A DNA stretch of 34,582 bases from Hypsibius dujardini. Taxonomy: Eukaryota > Tardigrada > Eutardigrada > Parachela > Hypsibiidae. Made by a program: the position numbers and the translations under genes. The notes under the pieces are model-generated. The model searched no databases. It saw only the letters and a list, made by a program, of their open reading frames with translations, and was not told the DNA's origin. Below, piece after piece: positions 1 to 13,784 of the stretch. Location of the stretch: assembly GCA_001579985.1 (NCBI GenBank), contig LRSR01001168.1, forward strand, positions 1 through 34,582. The letters are read 5' to 3'. Position 1 is the first letter of the stretch, and each line of letters opens with the position of its first letter.

Positions 1-3806
<3,806 letters not shown>

Positions 3807-4473
3807 CGTGTGCACTGAGCATGGCATATAACTTGTGCACTGCGCGCACTTATGTGTGCAATGTATAGATGGCGCCACTCTAATTCGAATTCAAGACTCG
3901 GGTTCCTATGAATCTTGCCGGACCTAAAAAAGCTAACGTTCCAGTTTCACATTACTAGTACACGATTTTTAAGACATGCAGTGGTGAAATGGTCTCCACC
4001 TCAGGAGGCTAAAAGGACCCCCACCCCCAGTCACTACCGCCACCTATACGTAACTGTAGTTTTGGAGTCCAACACTCAAACCAAACCGTCATGTCAGTCT
4101 GTCACAGTTCGTTCGTCCGTCACTCTGCACTGTGGCATGTTCGTATGTCTCAGATTGTGGTCAAGTGGTCACTCATGCTGGAATATCCCCAGCAGGACAT
4201 ACACTCAATATACCATTGTCTCCTTGACCGTGAAAGTTGAATGTCTAAACTCTCAAGTGGAGTCTTCTTTTATTCGAGGAAACTAGATTGTATAACAAAA
4301 TTCCAACATTTCTAGGAAACGAACCTTCTCGACATGCGAGGCACATAAGGTCCATGTCTTTTTATGCTCATTGAATGGCACAGCTATCAAGTATTCCGTG
4401 AAACAGTACAGTCATAATTAAAGCTGTTTATTTGGCTCGTAAAAAAGACCAATATTTGCTCTATATAGAAAAA
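3807..4473. other. Intergenic spacer between divergent U2AF2 and peroxidase
   Basis: About 670 bases separate the proposed U2AF2 start (minus) from the peroxidase start (plus), so both promoters should lie here. The part next to U2AF2 (3800-3880) has GC-rich tgtgcactgcgcgcac-type sequence. I could not identify a convincing TATA box or initiator for either gene. A reading frame at 3915-4286 lacks an ATG start and shows no family features, so I do not call it a gene. Confidence 0.5.
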
Positions 4474-7400
4474 ATGACAATTTTCCACCCCTTCCCGCTC
4501 TTCCTCCTTGTCCTACAATGTGCCATTGCCCTTGGAGCATCCGTGGAAAAGGATCAAAATACGGATCTTTCAGGCCCCCCATCGGATCCTAATCCAAAAC
4601 TGCCGAAAGAAGTGTCGCGGGTCAATCGCGAGCTCCTGGAGCTCCTGGAGGATGAGACGACGTTGAGTTCACGTTTTCCCGAGTTCAGCAACGATTTCAT
4701 CAGCGGTCTGGTCACCAACGGTCGGCATCGCGCGGAGGAGCTTTTTGGCGTGCCGTTGGAAGGGGAATCGTACGACGATGTCGTCGACGGCACGGAAAAT
4801 CCCGACTTCTCGAAATCGAAGAGAGATTTCAAGGAGCCCTTGATTGTGGCGAGCCAGTTCCCGGTGGTGGAGAATGGGAGCGCTGCTGCGGGCTTGGGGA
4901 GATTCGGTGCCATGATGCAGCGAGTGGTGCCGGTGAGTCAGCAGGCCAACGTCCTGTTAGATATCACCAAGGGCATCGCGGAAAGGTGAGACCGCGACTT
5001 TGGGGGTGAGGAAAAATTGAAAAATTAACAAATTAAAACCAATCAAAATTTTAAAAAAATTACCAAACTTAAAATTAAAGTTTTTAATGAATGATTTCCA
5101 ACAAAAACCTGTACATATTGTAATTCAGGCGCTCTGGAAGTGATGACGAAAAATCAGTCGTGCGGAAACTGAACCTTTTCTTTCCATTTTTGCAGCGAAA
5201 AGTTGCGCGGGAAACGCCAGTTCTTCGCAGTCGGTCTTCGTGGATTGGCAGTACCGCAATTTCGCTCACTTTGTCCATTTCCGAAAGAGTAAGGAACTTT
5301 TAATTATTAATCACAGTGTGCAAGTGCGAATAGAGCAGCTTTCGGTGCAGTGATATTTGTTGTTGTTTTTAATCCAGGCGCGCACTGGTTTCCCTGGCCG
5401 ATCCCTTCAACTTGCGCACGCTCCCGCAATGCGCCCACACCAAATACCGCAGCATGAGCGGATTCTGCAATAACATTGCCCTCCCGAATCGCGGCAAGGA
5501 GTCCACCATCTACCGCCGACTCCTAGACTCCAACTATGGCGATGGTACATACCTTGCGATCGCGAGCGAGAAAAGCTAGAAAAATAATCTGCTGCTAAAC
5601 ATTTTAATTTTTGCTTGCAACAATTACATGCACTATTAGTTCTCAAGAAATCACAATAGCTCTTCTTACCCATCCCTTTTGAGTATGCTCTCGATTGCCA
5701 AATTAGATTACCTCTTAAGTATTGTTACGGTTTAAGTAATTAACTTTTGGAGTAACAGAAATCAACCTATTAATTCGCAAAGTAATATTTTTTTGCGAAT
5801 ATCTACTCAATAATCTGATATTTAAGTGTTTTCGGCAACAAATTATATTACTGTTATTTCAATTGCAATTAGTACAATAATTAACCCCAAAAATTACGGT
5901 AAACGAGGGGCAAACTGAAATTAATGTCACTTGGTTCATATCACGGTTCCAATTACATTTTTTTCTAATCTTTTATCATCATAATAAACATTTATCTCTC
6001 GACAACTGATTTCAAAAGGGTTTGTTGTAATCTAATCGAAACTCGAGGAGTAAAAATATTTTTAATGGAGTCATGCTTGCTTTACCTGATCGTAGAAAAT
6101 CGGAGCCATAACTTCTATTTAATAAAGAAATATTTATTGAAAAAAACCGTAACCTTGCACTAATAGTTTAGGGATGCAAAGATCTAAATGAAGAAATGCA
6201 CAAATTTGGTTTCACTGAGCAGAAGAGAGGAAACTTGCACATGACCAAACCTTACCGAGATCATTACATTACAAGGCTAATTGTGTAGTTGATTGATTGA
6301 ATTTAAAGAGAACTCGGACGTCAATCACGAAAAAAAACCAGATCTTCCTGACTCTTAAAGCTAGGTTTATGGCACTTGCCAGGCTAACGAGCGAGTCCCC
6401 TAACCATGCTAGAAAAATAAAAAAGGAGCCTCGCACCCAAGAGTAAAACATGAAGTGACATTAATTTCAGTTTGCTCCTCATATAAAAGGGGACAATAGT
6501 GAAGAGAACGACTAACGCGGTACCATAATTTTTATACTGATGATAGTCGCGATGTTTGTTTGGGACTATATTATATCCTTTAATAGCTGAGGAAGTTTAA
6601 AAAAAGATTCCGACTAAATTTTGATTGTAACCATGCGCCATAATAATTAGAAAAAATGTCATTAGAATTAGAATTCTTGTATGAGAATTTTATGTAATAA
6701 TTCTACTGAGTCTTTTCTTTTGTAGGCGTGGCCGAAGTTCGGCGCAGTGTCACCGGACAAGCTCTTCCGGGTCCGCGGCTGATCAGTTTGACCGTCTTTG
6801 ATGGGGAAGAGAGTCCTCGCTACGATATGTCTGCATTGGTAAAAAATTAGATCTGTTTAAAAAATACTTTCTCAGTGTTGACACATCATACATTTATTTT
6901 CACCATTTCTTAGAACGCGCATTTTGGACAGTTCGTGGCACACGATATGGCGGTAAGTGGTGCGCTGACCATTGCAATGAGACCCACATGCAGCCAGCCA
7001 TCTTTCTACAGACATTTCTTTCGTAATAACAGGTTTTGCAATTTGTTCTCTCCCTAGAATTCACCTTCTTCCAAGACGGCGGATCGGCAGACACCGAAAT
7101 GTTGCGACACTACTGCCCAACCAACTCATCCGGATTGTTGGCGTATGGTTTATCCTCCCAGTTTTTATAGCAAACTCGTACCTCTTCATGCGAAGGATAA
7201 AAAAGCACAATATATTAAATTATAATTAAACAAATTTGTGCAAAGTATATTAACTTAAAATTACAGTTTTTTTCTGCAAAATATATTAACTTAAAATTGT
7301 AAGTTTTTTGCAAAGCAAGTATGAATTCAGAAAATATGCAATCCATACTTGATATCGCCACAATCTCACGGCAGTATGTATGAGTATATTAATGTTTTGG

Positions 7401-10400
7401 GGATTTAGCAATCGACATACCGACGAACGATGAGATCTCGGCCAAGTAAGAAGAACCATCTCGAATGTTGAACCTCATCACTGATGTGTGTGAAACGTGT
7501 GTTCAAATGTGAAAATAACCGAATCTGTTCTGTGCTTCGGAAGGAACGGTCGAACATGCATGGAGTTTGTACGGACTCTGCCGGGCGTGCGACCGGGTTG
7601 CACGCTGGGTGCCCGCGAGCAGATTAATCAAGTGACACACTTTCTGGACGCCAGCACCGGTGAGGCTTCTTTAGCGCCGTATCCTCAGCCACGCCCTTTT
7701 TGAGACTTATTTGTGTTGCATTCACTAATTATTTGTCAGTATCAGTGAGACTCGTTATGTGAAGGACAATTTTCTTGATGATGTCCCACACAACATTTTA
7801 TTTGTGATCGATTGACGTGAGCCAAATATTTTTGGAAGCTAAGGGGGCGGAGCTACGAGTCAATCTACGAAGACTACGCACACAATCCCGGTCCTCATAG
7901 AATAATGCATTTAACCCAGTCGCCTAATTTTTTATTAATATCTGCCTGAAACCAATTCATTTTCCGATGAATTTTGGATGCGACAGTGTCAGTTTTTTTA
8001 ATCTTTCAAACTTCATTCATGATGACATCGTTTGATTTTGCGCTCAAGTTTTGCAGGGTTTTTTCTTCCAATTGGTTCTTTTTAAAAAGCGCAAACACAG
8101 AAGAACCCTGTGAAAAGGATGGAATCATGTATCTTCTATTTTAAACGGGAAATTCTGAATTGTTATTCTTTTTTCTGAAATTAATCAGACGGAAGTTCAA
8201 AGAGGGGTTCTTTGTTCTTGCGCTTTAGTTTACGGCAGCACAGATGAGGAGGCTCTCGCTCTGAGGACTCTCGACGGACGAGGTTAGTAAGCACTAATCA
8301 CTATAATGATGCGATAGGAAGGAGGTCTGCAATTTCACTCTCTTCCTGTTGATTGGAATATTCATATAAATTTGAGGGTCACAAACTACTAACGTGTAAT
8401 CCTGTCTGTACTGTTTGTTTTAGGAGAGTTAAAGACGGCCAAGCCAATTTGGAACTTTCCTCACTTTACGGTGATGACACCGGACGCGTCAGGATGTGCC
8501 GATGCGACGGGCCGGCAGTGCTTCAAGGGCGGTGACCAACGGACAAACGTCCAGGTATGAACAATAGGCGCACAACACATGTGAAATGAATTGTTGTTCT
8601 TGTTTAACAAATCAAGACAGACAGAGAGTCAGACGAATAACAGGTAGAAAATCTGGCAGACACACATGTAGACGGATAGGCAGACGGACAAAGCAACAAC
8701 CACAGAGAAATTCAGGCAGAAAGACAGACGAATAAGCATCTAGGCACGCAGAAAGGTGATTGCACAGACGACAGATAGACGCACGGATAGGCAGGCAGTC
8801 AGACAAAAAACTGGAGACATGCAGGAAGGCAAGCAGCCAGGCAGACAACCAAGATAGCGAGGCAGATAGACGGACAAACAGTGACAGTTTCAGGATAGGA
8901 ATTAACTAGAACGTCTCAGGGAATTGCTTGTGCATAGCACTTGACGGCAAAAGCAGTTGAATTTTGTTACTGTAGCCGGGATTGACCATGATGCACACCA
9001 TCTGGATGCGCAACCACAATCGACTAGCGGAAATACTCCTAGCAGTGAATCCTCACTGGAATGACGAGCAGGTCTTTCAGGAAGCCCGACGACTTTCCAT
9101 CGCACAGCTGCAGCATATTGTCTACAATGTAAGTCTATCCAAGTATTATCAAAATACAAGCCAGATAACAAATACAAGCAAATGGCAAAACCCAGTCGCA
9201 AAGTTAGATAGACCGACAGACAAATAAGCAATAGCACATCTTAACTGATAGTTAGAGAGACTTAGTCAGGCAATCAGATGGCAGAACCAACAAAGCAGAC
9301 AAACAGACAATTGGGCAATAATGCAATCAAATAAACCGAAACAGAGAGTCAGACAGGCAAGTAGACAGACAGACAACTGAGCAGTAGAGCAACTTGATCC
9401 ACAGTCAGGCACACTAAACACAGACAGTTATTCAGACAAATTCGCAGTAGTTAGGCTTGACTAACGTCAAACTGAATGAGACACAGACAGTCAATCAGAC
9501 AGGCAAACAGATAGACAAACAAGCAATATTTTGACTTGATTGCAAGTCAGGCAGACCAAGACATAAAAAGTCAGTCAGACAAGCATGCATACAGATAAAC
9601 CAGCAAAAGCGAGGCTTGACTGACAGTAAAACTTGTCTGCCAGTCAACTAGCCTGAGTAAGACAACTAAATAAACAGACTGCATAAATAGTTGGCAGGAG
9701 AGCAGATCAACAGACAGCGATCAAAAAGCTCAGCTCAGACCCATAGATAGATTAGTTCGAGATGTCTGGATTTTACAACAGGAATACATCCCCAACTTTA
9801 TTGGATCCCTCGTCATGGATTCCTTTGGCCTATCTCTGCTGAAAAACGGCCGCTATACCGGCTACAACATCACCGCCCATCCCGCCATCACCTCCGAATT
9901 TGCCGTGGCGGGATTCCGTCTACATTCTACCATCCCTCCCGTGATTGCCCTCCGCAACATGGACAACTCCAAGGCCGGATCGAAACTCCTCCGCAACGCT
10001 TGGTTCCAGCCGTTCGATCTCTATCAGGGCGAATATTTCGTCCAGTGTACCGCCGGTATGGCTGCGGGAGCTCTGGATAAAATGGACCATCACTTCACGG
10101 ATGAGACACGGAACCACCTCTTCCAGACATTTCCCAGTCAGATTGGGCTGGACCTGCCGGCGATTGACATCCAACGGGGAAGGGATCACGGCCTGCAACC
10201 GTGGGTCAAGTACCGCGAACTGTGTCAGCTGAGGGTGCCGAAGAGCTTCGAGGAGCTCAAGGTGATGGATGTGATGCCTTCAATCGTGGTCGATCGGATG
10301 GCTTCTATTTACTCGTAAGAGTGAAATTTTAATTGAATCGAAATTAAAAATATCTTCAAAAATGTCCGCAAAAATAAAATTAATTACTGATTTTATTGAC

Positions 10401-11637
10401 ACGAAATTTAGCGTGGTAAATATTTTTTTTAGTTTCATGCAATCCCTGAAGACTCTTCTTTTGCAGCTAGACAAAACGATAAGATATAATTAAACATAAC
10501 TTTGTCAGCAGAGGAGCTTGTCATTCGTGATCTCAAGGCTCCTTCTCGATTGCTTTGTTAAGATTGTCAGTAATCATCTCTGCATACCAAGTCTCACAAT
10601 CTTGTGAAATTACGATCTCACAATCTTGTGAAATTACATGTATTTTTCTCAGGTCGGTGGAAGACGTGGATTTGTTCGTGGCTGGAACTGCGGAGCGGCA
10701 CGTTGCCGGCGGGATGGTCGGACCGACTTTTGCCTGCATCATCGGTGAGCAGTTCTTCAAGCTGAAGAGCGGCGATCGGTTTTGGTATGAAAACGACCTG
10801 CCGATTCCGTCGGCCTTCACCCAGCGTAAGTCTTCTCAAATATTCCTCATCAACATATTCACAGAGTGTATTCTCTATTGCTCCATGTCTGTGCGCTGCA
10901 TTCTGAACGCACGTAAAAATGCATTACACTTTGTTACTACATTTCTCAAAGCGTATATCGATAAGTGTTTTTGTCTATGTGATTAAGGTCAGGTCGATGA
11001 GATCCGGAAGACCAGCTTCGCGCAGCTCTTATGCACCAACGTCGACGCGCTGGAGAAAATCCAGACACGGGTCTTCCATGCCGCCAACGAGTAAGGACGA
11101 TATTTTTTTCGGAGTGTCGAGTGTTCATTTTGAGACCTCCCGCTCGAGTGGCTGATACAGTGCGTAACGCGTGATTGATCATCTTTCAGAGGTTGTGTAA
11201 ATTAGGCAGGGGACGAGAGTCCAAGTCTAGTATAAAAGAGTCTGCAATATGTGTAGCTAAATGGTGCTGTCCATCCATCTTGCGATCGTGAAGCGAAACC
11301 GTTCACGTTCGTCAACTTCGCGTTCATACATTGAGACGTTCATTTCTTAAGTGGATTACTTTTTCCATGCCACAGGTCAGATCTTCTTTAGCATGCTTCG
11401 CGAAGAGCATTTGAGTCCTACTATTTCCATACGAAATAAATATTTTCGACATGCTGTCGCATACCAGTGTCTAAAAAGCCTCAAAACCAGATTTACTGGA
11501 GATAGATGTTTTTATTTCCGTACGGGGTGTGGAATGATTAATTTTAGGAAATTGGAATGTCTTTTTTCAGGCATGACAATCCGCTGTTACTGTGCTCGAG
11601 CCTACCGGATCTGAACTTCAGCGCCTGGAAAGAGTGA
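4474..11637 (+). CDS. Secreted animal haem peroxidase (peroxidasin/MPO superfamily), 15 exons
   Basis: This enzyme family uses H2O2 to oxidise halides or phenolics outside the cell. Exons: 4474-4985, 5196-5288, 5378-5544, 6726-6838, 6914-6952, 7058-7142, 7409-7445, 7544-7659, 8229-8282, 8424-8554, 8976-9128, 9782-10314, 10653-10825, 10988-11090 and 11571-11637, which join in frame into 791 residues, normal for the family. Visible: signal peptide (residues 1-22), propeptide, furin-like RGKR (175-178), [11 protein letters not shown], distal GQFVAHD (Gln301, His305), calcium loop THFLDAS, catalytic Arg445 (QRTNVQPGL), MRNHNRLAE, proximal FRLHS (His548), [28 protein letters not shown] and the C-terminal [16 protein letters not shown]. 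The start ATG at 4474 is chosen because it opens directly onto the signal peptide. The exon ending at 7142 uses donor GTATGG, which restores HPDCWPIDIP. The residues matching MPO Asp94 and Glu242 (haem ester links) are Ala304 and Val448. Confidence 0.93.
7240..7309. repeat. Two-copy 36-base tandem repeat in peroxidase intron
   Basis: The unit gcaaagtatattaacttaaa begins at 7240 and recurs with one change at 7276; a third start (gcaaag) appears at 7310. It lies in the intron 7143-7408 and has no obvious function. Confidence 0.7.
8612..8880. repeat. Degenerate CAGA/GACA array in peroxidase intron (first block)
   Basis: The intron 8555-8975 is dominated by diverged cagacagacag units on the plus, gene-sense, strand. 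Motif type and quality match the array in the U2AF2 intron. Frames on the opposite strand here are repeat artefacts. Confidence 0.75.
9180..9740. repeat. Degenerate CAGA/GACA array in peroxidase intron (second block)
   Basis: The intron 9129-9781 carries a second, longer block of diverged gacagacagaca units, again with CAGA on the gene-sense strand. The 153-base coding exon 8976-9128 is therefore sandwiched between two blocks of the same repeat. Confidence 0.75.
10592..10637. repeat. Tandem copies of a palindromic 22-mer upstream of peroxidase exon 13
   Basis: The block tctcacaatcttgtgaaat (plus tac) occurs at 10592-10613 and again, identical, at 10616-10637. Each contains the dyad TCACAA-TC-TTGTGA. 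The second copy ends 15 bases before exon 13 (10653), inside the region used for 3' splice-site recognition. Confidence 0.8.
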
Positions 11638-11905
11638 TGACCGAACCTTGCTCGTAGATGTGGGCACGTTAATGTTTTTCCCCCTCGCGGATGCGGAATG
11701 GACTTTTGTGTTTTTTTCTTCCTCTATGGCCTTCTTCATCCTCCCACGTGGCATTTAACTTAACGATACAGTAAAATGGATTTATGTTACATTTTTTTGG
11801 CCGAGGATTAGAGCATGAAAATATACTTATGTCACACCTGAATTCTAGTAAATCTTTCTCACGATACAGTTTGGGCTTGAGCAACAAATTATTTTGGCGT
11901 AAAAA

Positions 11906-11911
11906 AATAAA
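11906..11911 (+). other. Candidate polyadenylation signal AATAAA for the peroxidase gene
   Basis: This is the first canonical AATAAA I found downstream of the peroxidase stop (11635-11637), giving a 3' UTR of about 290 bases. It is assigned by position and motif only. Confidence 0.5.
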
Positions 11912-12045
11912 GAACCATTGCTTCATGGATTGGAAAGTAGTGGTTTTGAAGAATCAATTTTATAGGTATTGCGTATATTGCGTACTCCACTGTATGCTGA
12001 TTGGTGGCCAAACGAAAAAATGATCACGTTAAGTCGTGCAGTGTG

Positions 12046-12127
12046 ATCTTTAGAACGGTGGGCGGGGCGAGGTGTTCACACAATTATCTTTAGAACTGAG
12101 GGGCCGGGGTGGGCGGGTTGTTCACAC
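12046..12127. repeat. Two-copy GC-rich direct repeat
   Basis: Two diverged copies start with atctttagaac at 12046 and 12086, run through a G-rich core (gggcgggg) and end in ttcacac. The unit is about 40 bases. It lies between the peroxidase gene and the inverted-repeat transposon and stands out from its AT-rich surroundings. Confidence 0.7.
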
Positions 12128-12250
12128 GGCAATAATAAGATATGCAGAGATCCAAGAATTATCAAAACATTAATTCTAATTATATACGAGTAATGTATGA
12201 AAAATATTCTTTGTCTGCGTTGAGAAGATTGAATTCGTAATTATATTGGC

Positions 12251-12259
12251 GTAAATAAT
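12251..12259. repeat. Left target-site duplication GTAAATAAT
   Basis: Identical to 13020-13028 in direct orientation and directly abutting the left inverted repeat. Confidence 0.8.
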
Positions 12260-13019
12260 GGGTATGTATAAAAGATGGTAGTTGTACTTTGTACTTTGTA
12301 GTTAGTAGCTGTCTCTAGTATTTAGTAGTTTCATAGTGTAACTTTCAGTTGTAGTTTTAATTTAATAGTTACGTAATTGTACTTTCTAATTGTAGTTTAC
12401 CATTTGTATTAACTTAGTCGTAATTTTTGTTTTAGAGGTGCATGGAAAAATGGCATGAACTAATACCACACGATGATCATGAATATGCAGTTTCTTGTTA
12501 CAGGCTTAATGATTGTCATACAGACATGTCTGTACAGTATGGTCGGGTCAGGACGTTAAAAGCAATTGATTGCATATTATATGTAAACAGACATTTTGGT
12601 AATAGGGAATGCAGGCTCGGAAAACTATAAAACAGCCACTTAGAAATTCGACGAGCAGAAACACTCACGGACAAGCTTAAAGCCTAAAACAGAGAATTAA
12701 CAGCACAGCGGTGCGTAGTACCGGTCATATAGTGGATAACACCACTGTGGCTCAGGATTCAGTAAGATTGATTTGTATTTTCAGTGCTCAGGATTCAGTA
12801 AGATTGATTTGTATTTTTAGTGCTCAGGAAATTAAGCATATTAATTAAAATTAACTCTCACATTCTTAATCAAGAACACATAAATACAAAACAAACTGCA
12901 ATTAGAAAGTACAGCTACGTAACTACTAAATATAAGCTACAACTACGATACTCCCATATACTAAAGACAACTACAAACTACAAACTACAAACTACAACGA
13001 CCATCTTTTATACGTGCCT
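12260..13019. mobile_element. Non-autonomous DNA transposon (MITE) with long inverted repeats and 9-bp TSD
   Basis: The two ends are inverted copies of each other: the left end reads GGGTATGTATAAAAGATGG and the reverse complement of the right end reads AGGCACGTATAAAAGATGG. Similarity continues inward for about 140-150 bases (left 12260-12410, right 12883-13019), both arms rich in TAGTTGTA-type units. The element is bordered by the same 9 bases, GTAAATAAT, at 12251-12259 and 13020-13028, as expected for a target-site duplication. The 760-base body has no transposase. A 36-base internal tandem repeat begins at 12751. Long inverted repeats plus a 9-bp duplication suggest a Mutator-like (MULE) MITE; the superfamily is inferred. 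Confidence 0.85.
12751..12829. repeat. 36-base tandem repeat inside the transposon
   Basis: The unit beginning ctcaggattcagtaagattg starts at 12751 and 12787, with a partial third copy (ctcagga) at 12823. The copies are almost identical, so this duplication is recent compared with the divergence of the element's arms. Confidence 0.8.
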
Positions 13020-13028
13020 GTAAATAAT
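13020..13028. repeat. Right target-site duplication GTAAATAAT
   Basis: Identical to 12251-12259 and directly abutting the right inverted repeat. Confidence 0.8.
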
Positions 13029-13680
13029 TGTCCTTTTGAACAATACCGACAGACCTGTTGCTCATTTAAAAAAGTCAGTCAACCGGTTCCCACGTTTTCC
13101 TTGCAATATTTCATCATCTCTTTTTAATAATACCGGTACAGCGATTGAACTCATCAAAAACCAACGAAAACCCGTTCCTGCCTTAGTCAATTGCCTTGCT
13201 CTTTATGATCGAGACGCAGCAGGGAAAAAATAAAAGCTCACTTTGTCGAAAGCTGTCCGCTCAAAAATTTATGAATGGCCAAAGTTCAAGCTGAATTGCA
13301 GTCTGGTAGACGTGCACACATGTTTCTTATCGCAGAGGTGCGCGTGGGCGGAAGGAAGGCAAGAAAATTGGTTGTGCATTTAAAGCGACGTTCAAGTTCA
13401 GCAGACGTCGCAGCAGCACATCATTTCCAGGGTCGAGTTGATGAATCACTTGCAGGGACCCTTGGCAAAAGTGTTTTCTTTCCGTCTGCATAAAATCAAC
13501 ACGCAGATGTAATCCCTTGTTTGTCATCATTTTGCGAATAGTCGCAGCTAAACGTGTCTTTTTTTTCAGCAGCAGTCGCGGATAAAAAGAGTTCATTCGG
13601 TGTGGGAATTTGGATTATTATTATTTGGGACAACATACAGCGGACGTGTTAAGGAAAGTTACTTTAAGTTCAGCTGTGTT
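13029..13680. other. Spacer between transposon and annexin A
   Basis: No gene recognised. The last part probably holds the annexin A promoter and a 5' untranslated exon, because GAAT|GTGAGT at 13688/13689 is a good splice donor pairing with the acceptor at 13773-13774. I see no clear TATA box. Confidence 0.4.
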
Positions 13681-13784
13681 CGTAGAATGTGAGTGTCGCG
13701 GCATTGATTATTTGCGAGTGAATTGAAGCTGCAAGGATTTGACAATTAAAGCCATTTTTCCACTCCGATTTTAGCACTGGAGTA

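Noticed and set aside
3915-4286. 123-codon open frame upstream of the peroxidase
   Set aside because: It begins at TTG, has no family motif, and includes repeat-like sequence; no splice signals link it to a gene.
4462-4468. TATATAG just before the peroxidase ATG as a TATA box
   Set aside because: Only about 12 bases separate it from the start codon, leaving no room for a transcription start and leader.
7143-7150. Alternative donor for peroxidase exon 6 at ATG|GTTTAT
   Set aside because: It gives the wrong phase for the next exon; GTATGG two codons earlier restores the conserved HPDCWPIDIP.
9180-9740. CRISPR-like array
   Set aside because: There is no fixed repeat-spacer unit; it is a diverged tetranucleotide repeat inside a eukaryotic intron.
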